A stretch of DNA of 15,839 nucleotides from Methylophilaceae bacterium (GTDB lineage: Bacteria; Pseudomonadota; Gammaproteobacteria; Burkholderiales; Methylophilaceae), in contig JADGRN010000016.1 of NCBI GenBank assembly GCA_017880825.1, positions 1 to 15,839 on the forward strand, given 5' to 3'. The position numbers and the translations under genes were made by a program. Of this stretch, positions 8,338-15,212 are shown piece after piece (position 1 is the stretch's first letter; each line of letters starts with the position of its first letter). The notes below the pieces were generated by a model. That model did no database searches. It had not been told where the DNA came from and worked only from the letters and a program-made list of their open reading frames with translations.

Positions 8338-8883
8338 GTGACCAACCCTGAAAAAGATGACGACGAAGTCGAGTTGTTCCGCGCTGCGGTAAAGGGTGCG
8401 CGCCCGCTCAAGCCTGCCCGTCTGCATCACCCCTCTCCGCCACCCAAACCCATCCCCCAGCAACTGCTGCGCGACGAAAAGCAGGCGCTGGCCGATTCAC
8501 TGAGTGACGACTACATCCCCGCACATGAGATGGAAAGCGGCGAAGAACTGCTGTATCTGCGTGAGGGCCATGCGCCCGACATCCTGAGCAAGCTGCGCCG
8601 CGGCCACTGGGTGATCCAGGCGGCAGTTGACCTACATGGCATGGTTGCAGATGAAGCCAGAGCTTATGTCGCCGAGTTTCTGAGCGACTGCAGGAAACGC
8701 GGCATACGCTGCGTGCGTATCATTCACGGCAAGGGGCTGGGCTCCAGAAACCGCGAGCCGGTGCTGAAAAATAAACTGCGCAGCTGGCTGATGCAGCGCG
8801 ACGAAGTCATTGCCTATTGTCAGGCACGCCCCACTGATGGCGGTAGCGGCGCGGTGGTGGTGCTACTCAAGGCCGCTGGATAA
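8338..8883 (+). CDS. Smr-domain protein (putative DNA/RNA endonuclease)
   Basis: This 181-aa protein has a charged N-terminal extension ([16 protein letters not shown], a proline-rich patch, then [12 protein letters not shown]) and a C-terminal Smr domain. The domain carries the diagnostic DLHG (about 98-101), the IIHGKGLGS motif (about 128-136) and the closing [11 protein letters not shown]. The layout matches E. coli SmrA/SmrB-type proteins; SmrB is known to cleave mRNA at collided ribosomes and related Smr domains nick DNA, but which activity this one has cannot be told. I chose GTG 8338 because the upstream in-frame GTG at 8293 would translate through the REP hairpin. The TAGGAGG of the REP is a good ribosome site, but the GTG 8 nt after it (8319) is out of frame by one base across an A7 run. 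The gene overlaps the convergent ispF by 17 bp. Confidence 0.87.
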   Translation: MTNPEKDDDEVELFRAAVKGARPLKPARLHHPSPPPKPIPQQLLRDEKQALADSLSDDYIPAHEMESGEELLYLREGHAPDILSKLRRGHWVIQAAVDLHGMVADEARAYVAEFLSDCRKRGIRCVRIIHGKGLGSRNREPVLKNKLRSWLMQRDEVIAYCQARPTDGGSGAVVVLLKAAG

Positions 8884-9343
8884 GGCACACCGCTTCGGCG
8901 GCAATGCCTTCACCACGACCGGTAAACCCAAGGCGTTCAGAAGTGGTGGCTTTAACATTGACCGCATCCAGTCCGATGCCGCAGTCGCTGGCGATATTGG
9001 CGCACATGATAGCTATATGTGGCGCCAGCTTTGGCGCCTCGGCAATGACGGTGGCGTCGATATTGGCAGGGACATAGCCCTTGCTTCTGAGCAAGGCCGC
9101 GACATGTCTGAGCAATTCACGCGAATCTATGCCTTTATAACGCGCGTCGGTATTGGGGAAGTGCTTGCCGATATCGCCCAGTGCGGCGGCCCCCAGCAGT
9201 GCATCGCAGATAGCGTGCAGCAGCACGTCTGCATCCGAATGACCATCCAGCCCTTGGTCGTGCGGGATGTCCACGCCACCTATGATGCAGAGCCGCCCTG
9301 CTACTAACGCATGCACATCGAAACCCTGGCCGATTCTGATCAT
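8867..9343 (-). CDS. ispF: 2-C-methyl-D-erythritol 2,4-cyclodiphosphate synthase
   Basis: IspF makes 2-C-methyl-D-erythritol 2,4-cyclodiphosphate with release of CMP, in the MEP route to isoprenoids. The 158-aa product has the metal ligands Asp9 and His11 (GFDVH) and His43 ([12 protein letters not shown]), the loop DGHSDADV, and the C-terminal substrate/CMP signature [20 protein letters not shown]. This is the normal length for the homotrimeric enzyme. The ATG at 9343 overlaps the ispD stop by 4 bp (ATGA), showing translational coupling. Its 3' end overlaps the Smr gene on the opposite strand. Confidence 0.97.
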   Translation of the reverse strand: MIRIGQGFDVHALVAGRLCIIGGVDIPHDQGLDGHSDADVLLHAICDALLGAAALGDIGKHFPNTDARYKGIDSRELLRHVAALLRSKGYVPANIDATVIAEAPKLAPHIAIMCANIASDCGIGLDAVNVKATTSERLGFTGRGEGIAAEAVCLIQRP

Positions 9344-10056
9344 TTCGTGAGTTCCTGATTATTCAATTCAAGTTGTGCAGCCAGAATAGCGGCTATCAAT
9401 TCAAGGTCCTGCGGATAGGTGATTTTCAGATTACGCAGCTCGCCTGATACTAATTTAGGCTTAAGCCCCAGCGCTTCGATTGCCTGGGACTCATCTGTAG
9501 GCTTGCCGTGCGCTTGTTCCAGAGCACGGCATAGCAATCCATAACGAAACATCTGCGGCGTTTGCGCCTGCCACAAAGCTTCGCGCGGCTCGGTGCTGGC
9601 CACGCGGCCATCGGCATCGGCACGTTTCATGGTATCAGCCACCGGCAACGCCAGCAAACCACCCACCGGGTCATCCGTCAGCGTGTCCAGCAGGCGATCA
9701 AGCAATCCAGCAGTAAGGCCGGGACGCGCGGCATCATGCACCAGCACCCAGTCTTCCGTACCTATTTGATTTTTTAAGACTTGCAAACCATTCAACACCG
9801 TAGCGGCACGGCTCTCGCCACCACAACGCAACACCTGGACTTTACCTCCAACTGCTGACCAGTCATGGCTATCCCATATCTGGTCGTCGGCGCTCAAAAC
9901 AACGCTAATACCGCTGATGCGCGAACATTCAGCAAATACGTGCAGGGTGTGCCAGATCAGCGGCTTGCCCAGCAAGGGCAGATATTGTTTGGGACTTTCG
10001 GCTCCCATGCGGCTACCAGAGCCAGCTGCGGGGACGAGGACATGAAATTTCGCCAT
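9340..10056 (-). CDS. ispD: 2-C-methyl-D-erythritol 4-phosphate cytidylyltransferase
   Basis: IspD couples CTP with methylerythritol 4-phosphate, two steps ahead of IspF. The 238-aa product begins with the nucleotide-binding motif [18 protein letters not shown] (8-25, with Arg16 and Lys23), has the metal/substrate motif VHDAARP (106-112) and the later [14 protein letters not shown] and TDESQAIE motifs of IspD. ispD and ispF are overlapping separate genes, the common proteobacterial arrangement, not a fusion. The start lies 39 bp after the amtB stop on the same strand. A short promoter in that gap cannot be excluded, so the pair may be read either from amtB or independently. Confidence 0.97.
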   Translation of the reverse strand: MAKFHVLVPAAGSGSRMGAESPKQYLPLLGKPLIWHTLHVFAECSRISGISVVLSADDQIWDSHDWSAVGGKVQVLRCGGESRAATVLNGLQVLKNQIGTEDWVLVHDAARPGLTAGLLDRLLDTLTDDPVGGLLALPVADTMKRADADGRVASTEPREALWQAQTPQMFRYGLLCRALEQAHGKPTDESQAIEALGLKPKLVSGELRNLKITYPQDLELIAAILAAQLELNNQELTK

Positions 10057-10095
10057 GCCCTCATCATAACATAGACGGCCTATCAGCCTCAGGCA

Positions 10096-11295
10096 CTATT
10101 CCTCGGCAGAGTTTGGCGTCGCCGTGATTTTATGAATAGAAAGGTCAGCGCCTGCATATTCTTCCTCTATGCCCAAACGAATACCGGACATCGCTTTAAG
10201 CCCGCCATACACCAGAAAGCCGCCGGTCAGCGCGATTACCACGCCGAGCGCGGTGCCCGCCAGTTGCGACAGCAGGCTGACCCCACCCATGCCGCCCAGC
10301 ATTTTGCTGCCGAAGATACCCGCGGCAATGCCGCCCCAAGCCCCGCACAGGCCATGTAACGGCCACACACCCAGCACATCGTCAATCTTCCAGCGGTTTT
10401 GCGTCAAGGTAAATGCCCAGACGAAGAGCAATCCGGCAACCACACCCGTCACCAAGGCCCCCAGCGGATGCATCACATCCGACCCGGCACAGATCGCCAC
10501 TAATCCGGCCAAGGGGCCGTTATGCACAAAACCGGGGTCATTTTTGCCAATCACCAGCGCAGCAAGAGTGCCGCCAACCAAAGCCATGAGTGAATTCAAA
10601 GCGACCAGGCCGGTAACGGCTTGTATGGTCTGCGCCGACATCACATTAAAGCCGAACCAGCCGATCGTGAGAATCCATGCACCCAGCGCCAGAAACGGGA
10701 TATTCGAGGGCGGAAAGGCATGCAGATGACCATCTTTGCTATAACGGCCATGCCGTGCACCGAGCATGATGACAGCAGCCAGTGCAATCCAGCCGCCCAT
10801 GGCATGCACCACCACAGAACCGGCGAAGTCATGGAACTTGGCGCCAAATGAAGCATTGAGCCAGTCCTGTATGCCGTAATGATTATTCCATGCGATACCT
10901 TCAAAGAATGGATAAACAAAACCAACAAGCAAAAAAGTGGCGGCTAACTGTGGATTGAATTTGGCACGCTCAGCAATGCCACCGGAGACAATCGCCGGAA
11001 TCGCGGCGGCAAAGGTCAGCAGGAAAAAAAACTTCACCAGTTCGTAACCGTTCTTGGCGGCCAGTGTTTCTGCGCCATGCAGAAAGCCGATGCCGTAAGC
11101 AATGCTGTAGCCAATGAAAAAATAGGCGATGGTGGACATGGAAAAATCAACCATGATTTTGACAAGAGCATTGACCTGATTTTTGTGACGCACAGTACCC
11201 AATTCAAGAAAGGCAAAACCGGCATGCATGGCCAGCACCATAATGGCGCCTAAAAGTATGAATAACACATCACTTGATTGTTGTAATGATTCCAT
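10096..11295 (-). CDS. amtB: Ammonium transporter, Amt/MEP/Rh family
   Basis: This 399-aa inner-membrane trimeric channel takes up ammonium. It shows the Amt signature FAGSVVVHAMGGWIALAA with the first pore histidine His164 and the second in VLGVWPLHGLCGAW (His314), plus the WFGFN segment (213-217) and about 11 membrane spans. The cytosolic tail GIRLGIEEEYAGADLSIH resembles the conserved Amt C-terminus (EEExxGxDxxxH) that interacts with GlnK, yet no glnK lies beside it in the window. N-terminal MESLQQSSDVLFILLGAIMVL has no cleavable signal, unlike E. coli AmtB. A GGGGAG ribosome site precedes the ATG by about 11-12 nt. A sigma-54 promoter and NtrC-like sites upstream indicate expression under nitrogen limitation. 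Confidence 0.96.
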   Translation of the reverse strand: MESLQQSSDVLFILLGAIMVLAMHAGFAFLELGTVRHKNQVNALVKIMVDFSMSTIAYFFIGYSIAYGIGFLHGAETLAAKNGYELVKFFFLLTFAAAIPAIVSGGIAERAKFNPQLAATFLLVGFVYPFFEGIAWNNHYGIQDWLNASFGAKFHDFAGSVVVHAMGGWIALAAVIMLGARHGRYSKDGHLHAFPPSNIPFLALGAWILTIGWFGFNVMSAQTIQAVTGLVALNSLMALVGGTLAALVIGKNDPGFVHNGPLAGLVAICAGSDVMHPLGALVTGVVAGLLFVWAFTLTQNRWKIDDVLGVWPLHGLCGAWGGIAAGIFGSKMLGGMGGVSLLSQLAGTALGVVIALTGGFLVYGGLKAMSGIRLGIEEEYAGADLSIHKITATPNSAEE

Positions 11296-11335
11296 TTGTG
11301 TTTTTTCTCCCCGAAAATTAATCCCGTGCTTTTAG

Positions 11336-11351
11336 AGCAAAAACCGCGCCA
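11336..11351 (-). promoter_or_regulatory. Sigma-54 promoter of amtB
   Basis: Minus-strand TGGCGCGGTTTTTGCT (11351-11336) fits the sigma-54 consensus TGGCACG-N4-TTGCW. The invariant GG (-24, 11350-11349) and GC (-12, 11338-11337) are 10 bp apart, as required. The predicted transcription start is near 11325, about 30 nt before the amtB ATG. Confidence 0.85.
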
Positions 11352-11402
11352 ATTAACAGGTCGTTGTTTCAAATCAGATTTATTTCGCAGAAAAATATAG
11401 GA

Positions 11403-11419
11403 TGCCCATTATCTGTGCA
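11403..11419 (-). promoter_or_regulatory. NtrC-like enhancer site, promoter-proximal
   Basis: The 17-bp TGCCCA-TTATC-TGTGCA is an imperfect match to the NtrC palindrome TGCACC-N5-GGTGCA: one half has 5 of 6, the other 4 of 6. Its centre is about 86 bp upstream of the predicted amtB start point and 30 bp (about three helical turns) from the distal site. Confidence 0.6.
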
Positions 11420-11432
11420 TTACTCAGTGCAT

Positions 11433-11449
11433 TGCACCAATATAATGCA
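11433..11449 (-). promoter_or_regulatory. NtrC-like enhancer site, promoter-distal
   Basis: TGCACC-AATAT-AATGCA has one perfect NtrC half site and a second half with 4 of 6 matches, with correct 5-bp spacing. It is centred about 116 bp upstream of the predicted amtB start point. With the proximal site this looks like the tandem enhancer known from nitrogen-regulated promoters such as glnA. Confidence 0.7.
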
Positions 11450-11543
11450 TTTTTCGATCCGTGCGTACTGCGCCAACAGCGCTTGTCTTTACACTGCCAT
11501 CATTTTAAGCATCATGAAATCACTCATTACAAGGACATCCGCC

Positions 11544-11890
11544 ATGTTCGAATCGGCAGAGCTTGGCCACCAAATCGACAAGAAAACCTACAAGCGTGAA
11601 GTAGCTGCGTTGCACGAGGTATTGATTGATAAGCAGTATGATCTGACAGAAGCAAAAAAATGCCCGGTGATTATTCTGATTGGTGGTGTTGATGGCTCAG
11701 GCAAGGTTGAAACCGCCAACCTGCTCAAAGAATGGATGGATCAACGCCATATCAGCACTTACGCATTTGATGTGCCACTGCGAAAGAGGCGGAATGGCCG
11801 CCGATGTGGCGCTTTTGGCGCGCCCTGCCGCGTAAAGGTAAGATCAATATCTTTTTTGGCTCTTGGTATCGCGCCCATGACCGTGACTGG
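11544..11890 (+). pseudogene. Truncated, frameshifted polyphosphate kinase 2 / polyphosphate:AMP phosphotransferase fragment
   Basis: An AAGGA site precedes the ATG at 11544 by 8 nt. The first 78 codons match the start of two-domain polyphosphate:AMP phosphotransferases (PPK2 family): MFESAELGHQIDKKTYKREV, then VIILIGGVDGSGKVETANLL with the Walker A GGVDGSGK (47-54), and EWMDQRHISTYAFD. After CCA at 11775-11777 one base is missing. In the next frame the protein continues AKEAEWPPMWRFWRALPRKG, then KINIFFGSWY. Homology stops near 11870-11890, where an unrelated antisense gene fragment begins. The intact enzyme is usually about 500 aa, so roughly three quarters is gone. It would have used polyphosphate to phosphorylate AMP. 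The gene is divergent from amtB. Confidence 0.85.
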
Positions 11891-12203
11891 ATTCCACCAC
11901 ACGTGCTTCAAGCTGGTTGATGTGGCCAATGAAATCGGCAACAGAACAATCTTTGGGGAACCCATACAATTTGGACGGCTTGTTCACTTGCTCTAACCTG
12001 CCCTGACTCATATGCGATAGCACAAGCGCATCGGTCTGTGCGTGGGTAACGAACACAAAAGTGATCCCAACTTCGCGTTGCAGGTTGATCAGCTCGAGCG
12101 GTACCTCTTCACGCAACTTGGCATCCAGCGCAGCCGAGCAGCAGCAGGCGCGGACGGTCGACAGCCCGCGAGCCAATGCTACGTACTGCCCGGAAGTAGC
12201 TCA
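11885..12203 (-). pseudogene. Fragment of a PotA/CysA-type ABC transporter ATPase
   Basis: The minus strand encodes the second half of an ABC nucleotide-binding domain of the spermidine/putrescine (PotA) type. A worn signature loop SGQYVALARGL (about 12200-12165) takes the place of LSGGQQQRVALARAL. It is followed by RPRLLLL in one frame and ALDAKLREEVPLEL in another, then INLQREVGITFVFVTHAQTD and VADFIGHINQLEARVV. The Walker B aspartate-glutamate (DEPLS) has been lost through a deletion of about 11 nt at 12132-12135, which also shifts the frame. The H-loop reads THAQTDAL instead of THDQEEAL. The N-terminal Walker A part and the C-terminal regulatory domain are missing. It cannot be a working ATPase. 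Whether the intact parent was PotA or a close relative is uncertain. Confidence 0.8.
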
Positions 12204-12270
12204 GACTCTACTACTGGCGCTAAACAGATAGCGACTTTACTTGCCCAAAAACTTAAGGACGCAACCGCTG

Positions 12271-12782
12271 CTACTTCACGGCAATGTTGCGCCGTTTGGA
12301 GGGCTCCATCTTGGGCAGAGTGATTTCGAGAATGCCATCCTTCATAACGGCTGCTGCCTTGGTCGAATCCACCATGCCTGGCAGTGTTACCGAACGGGCA
12401 AATGATGAATGGGAAATCTCATGCCGGTGGTAGTCGCCTTTTTCTTCTTTTTTCTCGCTGCTGGATTGTCCCTTTACCGTGAGAAGGTTATCCGTGAGAG
12501 AGATATCCAGGTCCTTCTTCTCAATGCCAGGAACCTCGGCACGAACCAGAATTTCATTGTCGCGGTCAATGACATCCAGGCCAGGCAAGCGAACATCCAC
12601 CTCCTCGAACAGGTTGCCGAAAAGCGGAGCGCCCCGCACTGCATCAGTGAAGGCCAGCCTCGCCCGAAGAGTTGATCTAATGCCCGCTCAAAATCTGCCA
12701 CTGGATGCAATGCAGGCGATGTAACCTTGGGCACTTCCTTGCCAGCCTTAACAGGAATACTCTGTTTATCTTTATTAGACAT
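12271..12782 (-). pseudogene. Small heat-shock protein Hsp20, frameshifted near codon 47
   Basis: Hsp20 proteins are ATP-independent holdases. An AGGAG site precedes the ATG at 12782. Frame one reads MSNKDKQSIPVKAGKEVPKV and on to FERALDQLFGRGWPSLMQ. Near 12640 homology jumps to another frame: GAPLFGNLFEEVDVRLPGLD, then the alpha-crystallin domain VIDRDNEILVRAEVPGIEKK through KAAAVMKDGILEITLPK and a C-terminal IAV. One missing base in the TGCGGGG stretch explains it. The rejoined protein would be about 170 aa, normal for the family. The alpha-crystallin part alone is open from a GTG at 12639 (122 aa), so a shortened product is possible if it can be translated. It lies 57 bp behind a DUF2934-PAS gene pair on the same strand. 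Real mutation or sequence error cannot be decided here. Confidence 0.85.
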
Positions 12783-12839
12783 GATTTTTCTCCTGTAAAT
12801 AGGGTTTGTAGTGTTGTTTAATCTTTGAATGCTGGAACT

Positions 12840-13244
12840 TTACGCATCTTCCTCAGCCGGACGAATAATGACGCGCAAGCAGTGCCGTCCTGAATTCTCC
12901 ACGCTGTTGAAAAAAAGTTTGCTGGCGAAACCTGCACCATTCGCACAGGTGACTTCAAAGCGGTGCCCAATGCGCGAAAGGAAATGCAACCGTGGGTTGA
13001 TCTGCTCACCCTGCATCAGCACAGTTTTCGCCAGTTGCGGTAGCAACATAGAAATATGCTGCCAGACCAACTGGCTGGGCTGGCAACCAAAGAGCCTTCC
13101 CGCCGCCACGCTACATTCGCGGATCATGCCTTTATCGGTAAGCGTCAGCACTGCCATACTGTCTTCCACACCAGCGTAGTCCTTCTCGCCACCCATCAGG
13201 GCAGCCCTTTCTCCAGCATGATTTGCCAGTAGCAAGGTAGCCAT
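12840..13244 (-). CDS. Small stand-alone PAS-fold protein
   Basis: This 134-aa protein appears to be a single PAS domain. After a short N-terminal stretch (MATLLLANHAGERAALM) it reads DSMAVLTLTDKGMIRECSVA, AGRLFGCQPSQLVWQHISML, and later RIGHRFEVTCANG and HCLRVIIRPAEEDA. The order (sensor strands, 'N/S-xAAxxLFGxxxxxLxGxxI' and a closing strand) is that of PAS sensors. It has no kinase, cyclase or HTH part, so it would have to work through a partner. The ATG at 13244 overlaps the TGA of the upstream DUF2934 gene (TGATG), with GAGGA 6 nt ahead; a GTG one codon earlier is possible. hsp20 follows. Function is unknown; a link to stress signalling is inferred from context only. Confidence 0.7.
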   Translation of the reverse strand: MATLLLANHAGERAALMGGEKDYAGVEDSMAVLTLTDKGMIRECSVAAGRLFGCQPSQLVWQHISMLLPQLAKTVLMQGEQINPRLHFLSRIGHRFEVTCANGAGFASKLFFNSVENSGRHCLRVIIRPAEEDA

Positions 13245-13441
13245 CACTTTTCCTCAGCTTCTGCCCCCAGCCAATCCTCAAGTTCATACCCCGGTGAAAA
13301 ACCTCGTGACTCCGCCTTGTAGTATGCAGAAACAGCGATACGGGAAGGCCAGTCTTCGTTACCTGGCTTTGGGTTCAACTCAAGGGCTGTGGTGGGCGCC
13401 GGGTTGCTGGTGGCCTTACTCTGTGCTTTACTGGATTTCAT
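13244..13441 (-). CDS. DUF2934 family protein
   Basis: This 65-aa protein has a low-complexity, basic N-terminus (MKSSKAQSKATSNPAPTTAL) and a C-terminal DUF2934 motif, RIAVSAYYKAESRGFSPGYE followed by LEDWLGAEAE. The family pattern is 'R-I-xx-xAY-x-A-E-x-RG-F-xPG-x-ExDWLxAE'. The family has no established function that I know of; it is frequent beside stress genes and is sometimes fused to other domains. An AGGAGGT ribosome site lies 6 nt before the ATG at 13441, one of the strongest in the window. Its stop overlaps the start of the PAS gene, and hsp20 follows, so the three probably form one transcript. Confidence 0.8.
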   Translation of the reverse strand: MKSSKAQSKATSNPAPTTALELNPKPGNEDWPSRIAVSAYYKAESRGFSPGYELEDWLGAEAEEK

Positions 13442-13500
13442 GCTAACCTCCTGTCTTAAATACCATTGAAAAACACCAATAACAGCGGAGAGGGGAAAAA

Positions 13501-13638
13501 ATGAGCGAGCCAGTGGATGCCGGGAACAGCCCCTCCATTGATCGAAATTCTATTCACATCCCCAGTCAAATAAATCCGTGCTCACACGTATACGTGCTCG
13601 CACGTATGGAGAACACCATTAGCGTCCATAGGAGTTGA
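13501..13638 (+). other. Possible small ORF of 45 codons, low confidence
   Basis: ATG at 13501 is preceded by GGAGAGGGG about 5 nt away, a fair ribosome site. The frame MSEPVDAGNSPSIDRNSIHI continues to a TGA at 13636-13638. The product has no hydrophobic segment and no motif I recognise, and the frame runs through the tandem 16-bp repeats, which argues for chance. It is listed only because the ribosome site is good. Confidence 0.15.
13577..13608. repeat. Tandem 16-bp repeats containing a perfect palindrome
   Basis: CGTGCTCACACGTATA (13577-13592) is followed directly by CGTGCTCGCACGTATG (13593-13608), 14 of 16 bases identical. The junction forms the perfect 12-bp palindrome CACGTATACGTG (13585-13596). 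Tandem half sites like this usually mark a regulator-binding site. It lies about 110 bp before the kinase gene start and 135 bp before the DUF2934 gene. Confidence 0.6.
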
Positions 13639-13715
13639 AAAGCATTGATGGCAATTGTTTACCGTATGACGCAGTCTGTCTTTGAACGGCATCACTTTTC
13701 CTTCAGGAGCCAGCC

Positions 13716-15212
13716 TTGAGCCACCCACTGGAAAGCTTGAGTTTCCATGCGCTGTTCGATGCGGCAGCTGACGCCTCGCTACTGACAGACGATGCAGGGC
13801 ACGTCATTCTCGCCAACCCCGCTGCACAGCATTGGCTATGCTGAAGATGAAATAGCCGGTCTGACGGTCGAGATGCTGATTCCAGCCCGTTACCGCACGA
13901 GCCACATCCAGCACCGGGATAACTTTTTCAGCCGGCCCGAGAAGCGTACCATGGGTAATGGCCGAGAGCTTGTCGCACTGAGCCGGGACGGCAGGGAACT
14001 GCCGGTGGATATCAGTCTCAGCCCTCTGCAAGCGCAGGGGCACCCCTACGTCCTGATCACGATGGTTGATGCCACTCGACGGCGCCAGACGGAAAATGCA
14101 TTACGAACAAGCGAAGAACGGTTGCGCCTGGCCAAACACGCAGCAGACTTGGGTATCTTCGATTGAGATCCGGCTAGCGGTGCACTCTATTTGCATGAAC
14201 GGTCGCGCGAACTTTGGGGACTCGGGCCGGAAGAGGCTGCCACTTACGCGAAACTTCTGGCAGGGATCTACCCGGCAGACCGTGTGGTCACGCAAGCCGC
14301 CCTGGATCGTGCACTCGACCCCACCGGCAACGGCGAATACCAGGCCGATTTCCGCGTCATCCGCCCCATTGACGGCATCGAGCGCTGGGTGTCCGCGCGC
14401 GGCCGGATACCCCCTTCGCGGCCGGGCATGCAGTACGGCTTGTGGGCACCCTACAGGACATCACCGAGCGTAAGGCCATGGAGCGAAGATTCCAGGGGTT
14501 TCGCGCCGAAAGGGAATCCATGCTCGGGCAGCAAATTGCCGCCCATACCGCCTCGGCTCTCGCCCATGCGCTCAACCGGCCGCTGGCCGCAATTTCCGCC
14601 TACAGCGAGGTGGCACTACACGCACTGGGCAGCAAGACCGCGGGCTCGGAAACCGCCTTGAACCGCGCTCTCAAAGGCTGTGTGGAACAGGCGCAACGCG
14701 CCGGGCAGAGCCTGCACGAGTTGCTCGACTTTCTGCAAAAAAGCGAAGTCGCACTACAGCCCTTGGACCTCAACGACATCGTGCGCGAGGCGCTCAGCAT
14801 GACGCAAAATGACGGCTTTGGCGGATTCCGGCAAGTGCTCGAACTGGAGCACGATCTACCGCCGGTGCTGGGCAATCGCATCCAGGTGCAGAAGGTTCTG
14901 GTCAATCTGATACACAACGGTGTCGAGGCCATGCGCGAAGCAGGCACGCCGACTTTCGCCATCACGGTCAAGGTGCAAACCACAACGGGAAGAAATATGG
15001 CCCGGGTCACTGTGCAAGACAGCGGGCCTGGCCTTGACCTCAATACCGCCAAACGAATTTTTGAGCCATTTTTTACCACCAAGCCCGGAGGCATCGGGCT
15101 GGGGCTCGCGATCAGCCGTTCGCTCATCGAGGCCATGAGGGGGCAGCTTTGGCTTGACCCGGATGCCGGACCGGGTGCCACGTTCCACTTTACGTTACCT
15201 TTTGCGCCATGA
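13716..15212 (+). pseudogene. PAS-PAS sensor histidine kinase (FixL-like), broken by two frameshifts and one nonsense codon
   Basis: The gene starts at TTG 13716 with AGGAG 6 nt upstream: MSHPLESLSFHALFDAAADA, then SLLTDDAGHVILANPAAQHW. Near 13830 the frame shifts and PAS 1 continues GYAEDEIAGLTVEMLIPARY up to VDATRRRQTENAL. PAS 2 follows (SEERLRLAKHAADLGIFD), but a TGA at 14164-14166 stands where related proteins have Trp (FDWDPASG). The same frame resumes to ERWVSARGRI, then a second frameshift at the C5 run 14410-14414 leads into VGTLQDITERKAMERR. The kinase core is intact and open from GTG 14442: H-box LAHALNRPLAAI, N-box LVNLIHNGVEAM, G1 DSGPGLD, G2 GGIGLGLAIS. No membrane segment is seen, so it would be a soluble sensor. 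Rejoined length is about 498 aa. It overlaps the FixJ-type regulator by 4 bp. Confidence 0.85.

Larger units (their letters stand above)
13442..13715. other. Divergent intergenic region between the DUF2934 gene and the kinase gene
   Basis: This 274-bp gap must carry promoters for both directions. I see a tandem pair of 16-bp repeats (separate entry) and a possible 45-codon ORF (separate entry). I cannot make out a convincing sigma-70 promoter: TTGAAA (13635-13640) and TATGAC (13665-13670) are 24 bp apart. Confidence 0.5.

Noticed and set aside
12042..12323. 93-codon plus-strand frame across the potA fragment
   Set aside because: It is antisense to a recognisable ABC ATPase remnant and to the hsp20 end, with no ribosome site or motif.
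13577..13608. CRISPR-like array
   Set aside because: There are only two units, 16 bp long, directly abutting with no spacer, and no cas gene nearby.
13804..14043. Minus-strand frame inside the kinase gene
   Set aside because: It is a shadow of the PAS 1 coding sequence, which matches known PAS motifs on the plus strand.
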